A stretch of DNA of 23,898 bases from CAVPEW01 sp050247895 (GCA_050247895.1 JBFWTJ010000013.1:1-23898), one strand, 5' to 3'; positions 13,598-21,191 are shown, counted from the stretch's first letter. The notes: generated by a model from the letters alone, not told the origin. Numbers and translations: made by a program.

Positions 13598-14629
13598 ATG
13601 TCCAACCAACAACGTCCGCTGTCGGCCGGGCTGCTGCTGACCTCGGTGCACGACCGCGCCGTGCCGGGCCACCAGCAGGTCGCCGAGCACCGGCGGCTCG
13701 TCGAGCGGGGCCGCGACGCCGGGCTCGACCTCGTCCTGGCCGGGCAGCACTTCGGGACGCCCGACCTGCGCTACCTCCAGCCCGTGCCCTACCTGGCCAG
13801 CCTGGCCGACCGGGCCGAGCCCATGCGCCTGGGCACCGGCATCGCCCTGCTGCCCCTGCTCAACCCGGTCGACGCAGCCGAGCAGGTCGCCACCCTCGAC
13901 GTCGTGTCGGGCGGGCGGGCGGTGTTCGGCGTCGGCCTGGGCTACCGCGACGAGGAGCTGCGCATCTTCGGGGTCGAGCGGGCCACCCGGGTCCGGCGCT
14001 TCGAGGAGTCGATCGGCATCATCCGGGCCCTGTGGCGGGGCGAGGCCCTCGACGACCGCTGGACCTGCTTCGACCTCGACGGCGTGTCCGCCTCGATCGT
14101 CCCCGAGCAGCCGGGCGGGGTCCCGATCTGGCTCGCCGGCCAGGCCGAGGCCTCGGTCCGCCGGGCCGGCCGGCTCGGCGACGGCTGGTACGCCCCGCCC
14201 TTCCCGACAAACGGGGCGCTGCGCACCCTCCACGAGTCCTTCCTCGACGCGCAGGCCGAGGCCGGCCGGGAGGTCGCCACCGTGGCCGTGCGCCGCGAGA
14301 TGTTCGTCACCGGCGGTCCCGCCTGGCACCAGGAGGCGTTCGCCGAGGGCGTCGGCCAGCGCTTCGAGGTGTTCCGGCGCTGGGGCGAGGCCACCGACGT
14401 CGAGGTGCGCCACGGCGCCCCCGGCGACGCCGGCTGGCTCGACTCGAAGGTCGTCGTCGGGCCGCCCGAGCAGTGCGCCGAGGCCATCCAGTGGCTGCGC
14501 GACCACGCCGGGCTCACCGACCTGATCCTCAAGGTCCAGTGGCCCGGGGTCCCGCCCGAGGTCGGCGAGGCCCAGCTCGACCTCGTCGCCGGCGCCGTGC
14601 TCCCCCTCCTCGACGGGTGGGGCTCGTGA
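13598..14629 (+). CDS. LLM-class flavin-dependent oxidoreductase
   Basis: 343-aa luciferase-like monooxygenase-fold protein; in actinobacteria such proteins use FMN or F420 to oxidise or reduce small organic molecules. Typical segments are LVLAGQHF (45-52), RLGTGIALLPLLNPVDAAEQ (77-96), VSGGRAVFGVGLGYRDEEL (103-121), the helix RRFEESIGIIRALW (133-146) and VPIWLAGQ, followed by the family RRAGRLGDGW. Whether FMN, F420 or neither is the cofactor cannot be read with certainty. ATG 13598 has GGAAGGGGG upstream. Its stop overlaps the GTG of the DUF1446 gene (GTGA), so the two are translationally coupled. Confidence 0.88.
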   Translation: MSNQQRPLSAGLLLTSVHDRAVPGHQQVAEHRRLVERGRDAGLDLVLAGQHFGTPDLRYLQPVPYLASLADRAEPMRLGTGIALLPLLNPVDAAEQVATLDVVSGGRAVFGVGLGYRDEELRIFGVERATRVRRFEESIGIIRALWRGEALDDRWTCFDLDGVSASIVPEQPGGVPIWLAGQAEASVRRAGRLGDGWYAPPFPTNGALRTLHESFLDAQAEAGREVATVAVRREMFVTGGPAWHQEAFAEGVGQRFEVFRRWGEATDVEVRHGAPGDAGWLDSKVVVGPPEQCAEAIQWLRDHAGLTDLILKVQWPGVPPEVGEAQLDLVAGAVLPLLDGWGS

Positions 14630-16011
14630 CCTCGCTCAAGGTCCTGGCCTTCGTCAACCACGTGGCCCCCGCGGCCGACATCGGCGAGGCCATCGACCAG
14701 GCCCTCGAGTGGGGCGTCGACGTGATCGTGGCCCAGGGGACCGGCTCGGACTGGGGCGCCTACTGGCTGGGCAGCGGCGAGCAGTTCGACACCCGCAACT
14801 TCCGGGAGAACGTGCGCCCCTACCTGCGGGTCGCGGTGGCCCACGGCATCCCGTTCGTCTTCTCGGCCGGGATCGCCGGCTCGGACGCGCACCTGGAGGC
14901 CTGCCTGGAGCAGTTCGACCAGCTCTGCGTCGAGGAGGGCTTCGACCTCGAGGTCGGCGTGCTGCGGACCGAGGTCGACCCCGGGTGGCTGGCCGGCGTC
15001 CTGCGGGACGGGCGCCAGGCCACCGCCCTGGCCGACGACCCCTCGCTCCCCTCGCCGCTCACCGCCGACGACCTGGCCGGCGTGGAGCGGATCGTCGGGC
15101 TGGCCGGCCCCGAGCCCATCGTCGACCTGCTCGGCCGGGGCGTCGCCGGGGTCATCACCGGGAGGGCCGTCGACGTGGCCCTGGCCATCGCCCCCGCCCT
15201 GGCCCGGGGCCTGCCGCCCGCCGCCGCGGCCCACGCGGCCAAGGTGATCGAGTGCGGCGGCCTGGCCCTCGACCCGGGGGACCCCGGCCTGTGCATCTGG
15301 GCCGAGGTCGACCGGGACGGGTTCGAGGTCCGCTGCCCGAGCCCCCGCTCGTCGGTCACCCCCAAGGGCATCGCCGGCCACTCGTTCTACGAGCGGGCCA
15401 ACCCCTGGGAGGAGAAGAACCCGGGCGGGGTGCTCGACCTGCGCGACGCCGCGTACCGTCGCACCGAGCAGGGCGTGCGCTGCGACGGCGCCCGCTGGCA
15501 CGACGAGCCGTACTCGGTGCTGCTGGAGGGCGCGACCCGGGTCGGGTACCGCTCGATCGTGGTCCTGGGCGTGCGCGACCCCGACCTGCTCGGCCAGGCC
15601 CGCTCCTGGGCCGACGCGGCCCTGGCCGACCTGGCCCGGGCCGCGCGCTTCGACGACCTGCGCGGCAGCTACCACGCCGGGGTGCGCATCTTCGGCCTCG
15701 ACGGCGTGCTCGGACCCCTCGAACCGGAGAAGGCGGTCACCGGCCACGAGGCCGCCGTGGTGGTCGACGTGGTCGCGCCGACCCAGGCCCAGGCCAACGA
15801 GATCGCCTACTTCCTGTTCGTGCGGCTGGGCTACGGCCCCTACCCGGGTCGGCGCACCACCGCCGGGAACGTGGCCGTGCCCTTCATGCCCGTGGTCCAA
15901 CCCGTCGGGCCGATGTACCGGTTCGGCCTCTACCACGCCCTCCAGCTCGACCGTCCCGACGAGCCGTTCCGGGCCTCGGTCGAGCGCTTCGGCCCCCGGG
16001 GGTCCCGATGA
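14626..16011 (+). CDS. DUF1446 / AtuA-like protein
   Basis: 461-aa protein of the DUF1446/AtuA family; AtuA is encoded in the acyclic terpene (citronellol/geraniol) utilisation cluster of pseudomonads, but its biochemical reaction is not established to my knowledge. Supporting segments: IVAQGTGSDWGAYWLGSG (29-46), VFSAGIAGSDAHL, GVAGVITGRAVDVALAIAP, KVIECGG, and SPRSSVTPKGIAGHSFYERA. The GTG start at 14626 overlaps the LLM stop. At 461 aa it is shorter than Pseudomonas AtuA (about 600), which carries an extra C-terminal domain; here the separate DUF4387 gene follows with an ATGA overlap and may act as the partner. A role with branched or terpenoid acyl-CoA-type compounds is inference from the family. 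Confidence 0.82.
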   Translation: MTSLKVLAFVNHVAPAADIGEAIDQALEWGVDVIVAQGTGSDWGAYWLGSGEQFDTRNFRENVRPYLRVAVAHGIPFVFSAGIAGSDAHLEACLEQFDQLCVEEGFDLEVGVLRTEVDPGWLAGVLRDGRQATALADDPSLPSPLTADDLAGVERIVGLAGPEPIVDLLGRGVAGVITGRAVDVALAIAPALARGLPPAAAAHAAKVIECGGLALDPGDPGLCIWAEVDRDGFEVRCPSPRSSVTPKGIAGHSFYERANPWEEKNPGGVLDLRDAAYRRTEQGVRCDGARWHDEPYSVLLEGATRVGYRSIVVLGVRDPDLLGQARSWADAALADLARAARFDDLRGSYHAGVRIFGLDGVLGPLEPEKAVTGHEAAVVVDVVAPTQAQANEIAYFLFVRLGYGPYPGRRTTAGNVAVPFMPVVQPVGPMYRFGLYHALQLDRPDEPFRASVERFGPRGSR

Positions 16012-16322
16012 GCGAGGTCCTCCAGCGGGCCGTCGTGGTGCGGACCAAGAACGCCGGTCCCTTCCACCTGACCATCGACCTGTTCTTCGCCGACCGGGCC
16101 GACTTCGACGCGGCCCGGGCCTCGGGCGAGCTCGAGGCCGCCGCGGTGGCCCGCTGCTACGGGGTGCCGGTGGACCAGGTCGAGGGCCCGTTCTGGGAGA
16201 CCACGGCGCTGGGGGTGAAGGTCACCATCCCCAAGCGGCCGTCGTCGGCCGAACCCGGGTGCAGCGACATCCTCGGCGGCCACCTCCACGTCCCGCTCCT
16301 GCTCGGCCTCGACGCCCCCTGA
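16008..16322 (+). CDS. DUF4387 protein
   Basis: 104-aa protein matching the DUF4387 family: RTKNAGPFHLTIDLFF (12-27), YGVPVDQVEGPFWETTALGV (51-70) and GGHLHVPLL near the C-terminus. The family regularly accompanies DUF1446/AtuA genes; its function is unknown. ATG 16008 overlaps the DUF1446 stop by 4 nt. It may form a complex with the DUF1446 protein, replacing the C-terminal domain that longer AtuA proteins carry. Confidence 0.85.
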   Translation: MSEVLQRAVVVRTKNAGPFHLTIDLFFADRADFDAARASGELEAAAVARCYGVPVDQVEGPFWETTALGVKVTIPKRPSSAEPGCSDILGGHLHVPLLLGLDAP

Positions 16323-16393
16323 GCGCCCGGGGCCCGGTACCGTCGGGGCGGACGGACGGACGACCGGCGAGCGGCCGGCGGGAGGGCGGACGC

Positions 16394-17413
16394 TTGGTCG
16401 ACGGTGCGCGCACGACGGGGCGGTACCCGCGGGGCCCGGGCACGCCGCCCGCCCCACCCCGGCGCGTCCTGGTGCTCGGTGCCGGCCTGGTCGGCGCGGC
16501 AGTGGCCCACGCCCTGGCCGCCCGCGGCGCGCCGACGGCGGCGCTGACCCGCTCGGCCCCCGACCCCGGCGCCGCGGCCCTGCTGGCCGGGGTCCCGGTG
16601 TCGGTCGGCGACGCCACCGACGGGCCCACCCTGGCCGCGGCGCTCGACGGCGTCGGCCACGTCGTCCACGCCTTCGGCTCGGCGTCGCCGGCGACGTCCG
16701 AGGCCGATGCGGTCGCTGACGAGGCCGTCGTGGCCGGCCTGGCCACGCTCCTCGGGCTGGTGCGCGACCGGCCCGGCACCGGGCTCACCCTCGTCTCCTC
16801 GGGTGGTGCCGTCTACGGGGAGGCCGACGTCCAGCCCGTCCCCGAGACGGCGCCGGCGCGGCCGATCGGCGCCTACGGCGCGACCAAGCGGGCCTGCGAG
16901 GACCAGCTGGCCCGGGCCCGGCACGACCACGGCCTGGACGCCCGGGTCGTCCGGGTGGCCAACGTCTACGGGGCCCGGCAGCGGCTCGGGCGCGACCAGG
17001 GCCTGGTCGCGCACCTGCTGCGCGCGGCACGGGAGGGCACCGAGGTCCCCCTCTACGGGGGGTCCGAGCCGGTCCGCGACTTCGTGCACGTCGACGACGT
17101 GGCCGCGGCGCTGGCCGAGCTCGTCGTGCGGACGCGCGTTCCGCCGGTCCTCAACGTGGGGACCGGCCGGGGACACGCGATCGGCACCGTCGTCCGCTGC
17201 GTCGAAGGGGTCACCGGGCGCCCCGTCGCGGTGCGCGCCGTGCCGGCCCGACCCTTCGACGTGCGGACCAACGTCCTCGACGTCGGCCTGCTGCGCCGGA
17301 CGATCCCCTACGCCCCCCGCACCCTGGAGGCCGGGGTCGCCGCCACCTGGGCCGCCCTCACCGGTGGCCGGCAGGACGCCGGTGACCACCAGGCGGCCCG
17401 CCGGTCGGCCTGA
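16394..17413 (+). CDS. NAD-dependent epimerase/dehydratase (extended SDR)
   Basis: 339-aa extended short-chain dehydrogenase of the nucleotide-sugar epimerase/dehydratase type. The NAD loop is VLVLGAGLVG (25-34), catalytic Ser region LVSSGGAVYG (133-142), Tyr161-x3-Lys165 (YGATK), and the hallmark GGSEPVRDFVHVDDVAAAL (222-240) seen in UDP-glucose 4-epimerase-like enzymes. Start: the frame is open to a GTG at 16259 inside the DUF4387 gene, but the TTG at 16394 has GGGAGG 8 nt upstream and gives a sensible 24-residue lead, so I take it; a later start nearer the Rossmann strand cannot be excluded. The 71-nt gap before it shows only GC-rich repeats. No sugar-transfer genes are nearby, so the substrate might not be an NDP-sugar. 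Confidence 0.82.
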   Translation: MVDGARTTGRYPRGPGTPPAPPRRVLVLGAGLVGAAVAHALAARGAPTAALTRSAPDPGAAALLAGVPVSVGDATDGPTLAAALDGVGHVVHAFGSASPATSEADAVADEAVVAGLATLLGLVRDRPGTGLTLVSSGGAVYGEADVQPVPETAPARPIGAYGATKRACEDQLARARHDHGLDARVVRVANVYGARQRLGRDQGLVAHLLRAAREGTEVPLYGGSEPVRDFVHVDDVAAALAELVVRTRVPPVLNVGTGRGHAIGTVVRCVEGVTGRPVAVRAVPARPFDVRTNVLDVGLLRRTIPYAPRTLEAGVAATWAALTGGRQDAGDHQAARRSA

Positions 17414-17423
17414 GCCAGCCGGA

Positions 17424-17437
17424 CCGGCGGGCGCCGG
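17424..17437. terminator. Weak GC hairpin between convergent genes
   Basis: CCGGCG-GG-CGCCGG sits between the epimerase stop (17413) and the stop of the secreted-protein gene (17446). It could help end transcription from both sides but has no T tract and a tight loop, so it is a weak call. Confidence 0.25.
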
Positions 17438-17445
17438 CCACGACC

Positions 17446-17694
17446 TCAGGCGGTGCAGGTGACGTAGGCCGTCCAGTCGTTCTGGTGGTCGAATTCGGGC
17501 TCCGAGACGCTCCCGCCGGCCGTGATGCACATCTGGGCGTACTTGGAGATGCAGGCGGACTGGCCCTTGCCCGCCCGGCACGGCTTGGTCTCCGACGCCG
17601 CGGACGCCGGGCCCGCCGAGGCCAGCCCCACGGTGGACAGGGCGAGGGCGGCCACCAGAACCTTGGAACCACGACGACGAGCTGGCACGGACAT
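17446..17694 (-). CDS. Small secreted four-cysteine protein
   Basis: 82-aa precursor with a clear Sec signal peptide: Arg-rich n-region (PARRRGSK), hydrophobic core VLVAALALSTVGLASAG and an Ala-x-Ala cleavage site (PASAA, about residue 33). The mature ~50-residue peptide has four cysteines (KPCR, SACI, QMCI, VTCTA), probably two disulfides. I do not recognise the family. Start choice is odd: AGGAGG directly touches the ATG at 17694 with no spacer, whereas the GTG two codons later (17688) lies 6 nt from it, the ideal distance; translation may begin at that GTG, giving 80 aa. It is 77 nt downstream of the AhpD-like gene on the same strand and may have its own promoter. Confidence 0.72.
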   Translation of the reverse strand: MSVPARRRGSKVLVAALALSTVGLASAGPASAASETKPCRAGKGQSACISKYAQMCITAGGSVSEPEFDHQNDWTAYVTCTA

Positions 17695-17771
17695 CCTCCT
17701 CGATTCGGACAATTCGTTCGAAGGAGGTGACGCTCCGTGGGTGCAGGCCTTACAGCTCCCCCGGCCCGACC

Positions 17772-18296
17772 TCAGTCCGCGGTGCGGGCGCCGGTGAGGA
17801 TCCGGGGCCGGCCGTCGCCGTCGAAGGCCAGGTCGGTGAGCTGCCCCGGCTCGGGCGGCACGTCGGTGCGCAGGGCGACGTGGACCTTCTGGTAGTTCCA
17901 CTTCATGACGTCCAGGGTCAGCTCCACCAGCTCGGCGTCGGTGAAGTGCACCCGCAGCTCGTCGACCAGGCCCCCGGGCAGGCGACCGGGTTGGGTCATC
18001 AGGGCGTCGGCCAGCCGCAGGGCGGCCTTGTGGCGGTCGGGCAGGTCGCTCGCCTCGTAGGCACGGACCTTGTCGGTCATCGACTCGTCGAAGCCGGCGT
18101 CGCGGGCCTCGACCCAGCGCAGGGACTGGCAGACGCGGCAGTCGTGGTGCTGGGCGGCCCGCAGGCGGACCAGCTCGGTGGTCAGGGGGTCGACCCCGTC
18201 GAGGCGCACGACGGCCGACTGCCAGTCGGCCAGCGCGGCCCGCAGCGGCTCGGCCGCGGCGACGCCCACCGGGATCCTGCGCTCATGCTCCTCCAT
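17772..18296 (-). CDS. AhpD-like carboxymuconolactone decarboxylase family protein with CxxC
   Basis: 174-aa member of the AhpD/CMD superfamily of all-helical alkylhydroperoxidase- or decarboxylase-like proteins. The redox motif HHDCRVCQSLR holds Cys53 and Cys56; the adjacent helix LTTELVRLRAAQHH is typical. The later segment FTDAELVELTLDVMKWNYQK (117-136) also fits the family. The AhpD acid/His relay is only partly visible (no His three residues after the second Cys). ATG 18296 lies within the end of the upstream AhpD-like gene (14-nt overlap), so the two proteins are co-translated. A peroxidase, thiol reductase or decarboxylase role is possible. Confidence 0.84.
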   Translation of the reverse strand: MEEHERRIPVGVAAAEPLRAALADWQSAVVRLDGVDPLTTELVRLRAAQHHDCRVCQSLRWVEARDAGFDESMTDKVRAYEASDLPDRHKAALRLADALMTQPGRLPGGLVDELRVHFTDAELVELTLDVMKWNYQKVHVALRTDVPPEPGQLTDLAFDGDGRPRILTGARTAD

Positions 18297-18771
18297 CGGG
18301 CACCTCCGCTCCCGTCGTCCCGAACAGCCCGGACCACAGCAGGTGCAATCGCTGGCGCTGCTCGACCACCAGCAGCGCGCTGACCAGGTCGGCCAGGCCC
18401 TGCACCCCCAGCTCGGCGGCCACCGCGTCGGTCAGCCCCCGGTCGATCCCGGCCACGTCGACCACCGACTGCTCGCACAGCGCCAGGCAGGCCCGCTCGC
18501 GGGGCCCGAAGCGGGGCGAGGAGGGCCACGAGCGCAGCTCGGCCACCGTGGCCTCGTCCAGGCCGGCCGCCACCGCCGCCGGCGTGCGGGCCGCGGCCTC
18601 GCCCTCGTCGCCGAGCAGCTGGGCGATGCGCAGCCGGCACAGCTCGAGCAGGACGGGGTCGACCGTGGCCCAGGCCGCCTCGTGCGCCGTGGCCAGGCGG
18701 GCCGCGACCTCCGGCTGCCCGGCGAGCACCTCGTCGATGACCGCCGCCGTGGAGCGCCCCTCCGTGACCAC
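18283..18771 (-). CDS. AhpD-like carboxymuconolactone decarboxylase family protein lacking CxxC
   Basis: 162-aa protein of the same helical fold: LLELCRLRIAQLLGDE (41-56), FGPRERACLALCEQSVVDVA (88-107) and the C-terminal LVSALLVVEQRQRLHLLW resemble AhpD/CMD-like proteins. The CxxC at the active-site helix is missing (CRLRIAQLLG instead), so it cannot perform the same thiol chemistry. GTG 18771 is taken as start; a G-rich stretch lies upstream but no ideal SD. It lies 51 nt downstream of the TetR-ANL gene and overlaps the CxxC-bearing paralogue, suggesting an active/inactive pair, perhaps a heteromer. Confidence 0.7.
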   Translation of the reverse strand: MVTEGRSTAAVIDEVLAGQPEVAARLATAHEAAWATVDPVLLELCRLRIAQLLGDEGEAAARTPAAVAAGLDEATVAELRSWPSSPRFGPRERACLALCEQSVVDVAGIDRGLTDAVAAELGVQGLADLVSALLVVEQRQRLHLLWSGLFGTTGAEVPDGGA

Positions 18772-18822
18772 CGTCCCCGACCCTACCCCCGGCGGAGCCG
18801 TGCGGGCCCGGGCCGACCGGGC

Positions 18823-21054
18823 TCAGGCGGGCGGCGGGGTCGTGCGCAGGTCGCGGCGGCGGAGCTTGCCCGAGGCGTTGCGGGGGAGGGCGTCGACCAC
18901 GTGCCACTCCAGGGGGCACTTGTAGGGGGCCAGCCGGGACCGCACCGCGGCCTCCAGCTTGCGCACGTCGACCGTGGCGCCGGCCGGGACCACGTGGGCC
19001 ACCACCCGCTCGCCCAGCTCGGCGTCGTCCACCCCGACCACGGCGCTGTCGCGCACCGAGGGGTGGGCGTTGAGCACCGCCTCCACCTCGCTGGGGAACA
19101 GCACCGAGCCGTCGGTGATGATCCGGTCCTGGCGGCGGTCGGCCAGGTACAGGTAGCCGTCGGCGTCGAGCCAGCCCATGTCGCCGGTGACGAAGAACCC
19201 GTCCGCGGTCAGCTCGGGCGGCTCCTCCTGGCCACCCCGCTGGTAGGCGAAGGGCGGGCGGCGGTGGTCGCGCAGGGCGACCAGGCCGATCTCGCCCGGC
19301 GCGAGGGGCTGGTGGTCCTCGTCGACGATCCGGACCTGGGTGTCGGCGCTCCAGGGGCGCCCGACGCTGCCGGGGTGGGCGACCCAGTCCTGCGGGCCGA
19401 TGGCGGTCCCGCCCTGCTCGGTGGTGGCGTACCACTCGAAGACCCGCAGCCCGAAGTACTCCAGGGCCCGCTCCTTGAGCTCGACCGGGCACGGCGCCCC
19501 GGTGTGGACCACGGCCACCAGGGAGTCGAGGTCGACGGCGTCGCGCTCGTCGACGGGCAGCTCCAGGATCCGGTAGAGCATCGAGGGGGCGAACAGGGCG
19601 GTGGTGACGCGGTGGCGCTCGACCAGGGCCAGGGCGGTCCGGGCGTCGAACCGCTCCATCACCACGACCGTCCCGCCGGCGCCCAGCACGGCCAGGCCCA
19701 GCACGAAGTTGGCCGAGTAGTAGTAGGGGCCGGCCATGAGGAAGGCCGACGACTCGTCGATCGAGAACAGCGAGGACATGAGCCGGGCGTGGCGGCGCCG
19801 CTCCGCCACCGGCTCGTCGCGCACGACGCCCTTGGGGTCCTCGGTGGTGCCCGACGTGTACCAGACCGCGCCCGCGCCCGACCCGGCCGGCTCGGGCGGT
19901 TCCTGGCCCCGGCGCCGGGCGACCTCGCGCTCGTAGGCGTCCTCCCCGCCGGGCGCCCCGACCTCGAGCACCACGACCGGACCGGCCGGGGCGGGGGTGG
20001 CGCCCCCCTCGGCCAGGGCCGCGTCGACCAGGGCCCGGGTCTCGTCGTCGCAGGCCACGGCCCGCGCCCGGGAGGAGGCCACGACCCGGGCCAGCTCGTC
20101 ACCGTGCCAGTTGACGTCGAGGGGGACCACCGCGACGCCCTGCTTCCAGGCGGCCAGGGTCAGCTCGACCGCGGCGACGCCGTTGTGGAGCAGCAGGGCC
20201 AGCCGGTCGCCCTCCCCCAGCCCGGCGTCGTGGAGCCAACCCCGGGCCGCGTCGACCCGCTCGGCCAGCTCGCCGTGGGTGATCACCCGGTCGCCGGTGC
20301 GCAGGGCCGGTCGGGACGGCGAGGGGACGCGGTCGAGCCAGTCGTCGATCCCGCCCCGGCGGGGGCGGGTCCCGGCCGCCGCGGTGGCCCGGACGCCGCC
20401 GTCGACGAGCAGGCCCAGGACGCCCGCCACGTGGTCGACGTCGGGCTCGACGCCCTCGTCGTCGGCCGCGTCGCACCAGGACTCGGCGAACCGGTGGACC
20501 ATCCCGGCCACGGCCGAGGCGACAAGGTCGACGTCGGCCACGTCCACCTCGGGGTCGGCGTCGATGGCCGCCGCCACCCGGGCCTCGAGCCGGTCCTGGA
20601 GGAGCCCGCCGACGGCCCGGCGCCCGACGGCCCGGGGCGCGGCCCGGTCCAGGCTGCGCACGACGTGGGCCGCGTCCCGCAGCCCCGTCAGGTAGCCGCG
20701 CACCAGGGGGGCCAGGGCCGCCGCACCCCGGTGCCCGTCGAGCGCCGCGACCAGCGCGGCGTCGAGCGTGGCGGCCACCTCGTGGCCGAGCAGCTCGAGG
20801 AGCTCGTCCACCCCGGCGAAGTAGACGTAGAAGGTGCCGTGGCTCACGCCGGCCGCGTCGGTCACGTCGGAGACCCGCAGGGCGGCGTCGGAGCGGTCCA
20901 GCAGGTTGCGGGCCGCGTCGACGAGGCGCTGGCGCGTGGCGGGGTTGCCCCGGCGCCCCGAGCCGGCCGGGCGGGTGGCGCCCCGGGCCTCGGGGGCCCG
21001 CCGGTCGCGTCGCCGCTCCCGGGCCGGATCCGCGGTAGAACGTTGATCAGACAT
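18823..21054 (-). CDS. TetR regulator fused to an acyl-CoA synthetase (ANL) module
   Basis: 743-aa in-frame fusion. Residues 1-38: Arg-rich, probably disordered. Residues ~39-89: TetR DNA-binding domain, with HTH RVSDVTDAAGVSHGTFYVYF (60-79). Residues ~90-228: TetR ligand/dimer domain ending in the typical AGMVHRFAESW and a closing helix GVLGLLVDGG. Residues ~236-743: ANL adenylate-forming enzyme beginning ALRTGDRVITHGEL, with A3 P-loop YTSGTTEDPKGV (399-410; Glu for the usual Gly), A5 YATTEQ (542-547), A7 TGD (623-625), A8 hinge RRQDRIITDG (640-649) and A10 NASGK with catalytic Lys730. Both halves are full length; no SD-preceded internal start lies in the junction (about 20350-20370), so one polypeptide is expected. 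ATG 21054 is chosen; a TTG at 21078 is also open. It is divergent from the SDR-ALDH-synthetase operon and upstream of the AhpD-like genes. I know of no characterised TetR-ANL protein. DNA-binding autoregulation and acyl-CoA synthesis are inferred. Confidence 0.9.
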   Translation of the reverse strand: MSDQRSTADPARERRRDRRAPEARGATRPAGSGRRGNPATRQRLVDAARNLLDRSDAALRVSDVTDAAGVSHGTFYVYFAGVDELLELLGHEVAATLDAALVAALDGHRGAAALAPLVRGYLTGLRDAAHVVRSLDRAAPRAVGRRAVGGLLQDRLEARVAAAIDADPEVDVADVDLVASAVAGMVHRFAESWCDAADDEGVEPDVDHVAGVLGLLVDGGVRATAAAGTRPRRGGIDDWLDRVPSPSRPALRTGDRVITHGELAERVDAARGWLHDAGLGEGDRLALLLHNGVAAVELTLAAWKQGVAVVPLDVNWHGDELARVVASSRARAVACDDETRALVDAALAEGGATPAPAGPVVVLEVGAPGGEDAYEREVARRRGQEPPEPAGSGAGAVWYTSGTTEDPKGVVRDEPVAERRRHARLMSSLFSIDESSAFLMAGPYYYSANFVLGLAVLGAGGTVVVMERFDARTALALVERHRVTTALFAPSMLYRILELPVDERDAVDLDSLVAVVHTGAPCPVELKERALEYFGLRVFEWYATTEQGGTAIGPQDWVAHPGSVGRPWSADTQVRIVDEDHQPLAPGEIGLVALRDHRRPPFAYQRGGQEEPPELTADGFFVTGDMGWLDADGYLYLADRRQDRIITDGSVLFPSEVEAVLNAHPSVRDSAVVGVDDAELGERVVAHVVPAGATVDVRKLEAAVRSRLAPYKCPLEWHVVDALPRNASGKLRRRDLRTTPPPA
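21035..21054. promoter_or_regulatory. Motif at the TetR-ANL start shared with 8212-8231
   Basis: These 20 bases, which include the ATG of the TetR-ANL gene, match 17 of 20 with the sequence upstream of the amidohydrolase gene (centre TGATCAGA). A repressor bound here would cover its own start codon. Part of the match is in coding sequence, so chance or codon constraints are possible. Confidence 0.28.
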
Positions 21055-21116
21055 CCGGTCACCACCGTAGCCACTCAAGGACCAGGGATGTCACGCAGGT
21101 TGACCCTGAGTCATCA

Positions 21117-21133
21117 CCGTCAGGCGTTGACGG
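21117..21133. promoter_or_regulatory. 17-bp inverted repeat CCGTCA-N5-TGACGG, probable TetR-ANL operator
   Basis: Perfect 6-bp arms in the 137-bp divergent gap between the TetR-ANL gene and the SDR gene. The right arm overlaps the predicted -35 (TTGACG) of the SDR operon. TetR proteins typically bind 15-20 bp repeats in exactly such divergent regions, so this is the best candidate operator. A TGAGTCA palindrome (21107-21113) lies next to it. Confidence 0.55.
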
Positions 21134-21156
21134 GGCTCGGGCGCCCTGCCTAGGGT
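21127..21156 (+). promoter_or_regulatory. Candidate promoter of the SDR-ALDH-acyl-CoA synthetase operon
   Basis: TTGACG (21127-21132), 18-bp spacer, TAGGGT (21151-21156), 36 nt before the SDR ATG. The same design (CGTTGACGG core, 18-bp spacer, TAsGGT) is found before the second P450 gene. Confidence 0.5.
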
Positions 21157-21191
21157 CCCCGAGGTTGCCGATCGAGGACGAGGGGGGCGCC

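Noticed and set aside
16355..16370. GGAC tandem triplet upstream of the epimerase gene
   Set aside because: Too short and low in complexity to call a repeat element.
17721..17730. Near-perfect Shine-Dalgarno AAGGAGGTGA on the plus strand
   Set aside because: It is not followed by a plausible gene: the frame from GTG 17727 is an antisense shadow of the AhpD-like gene. Probably fortuitous, within the upstream region of the secreted-protein gene.
20284..20286. Internal GTG that might start a separate acyl-CoA synthetase
   Set aside because: It lies inside the ANL domain (residue 257), has no SD, and would remove the first strand; no other usable start is seen in the junction, so a fusion is preferred.
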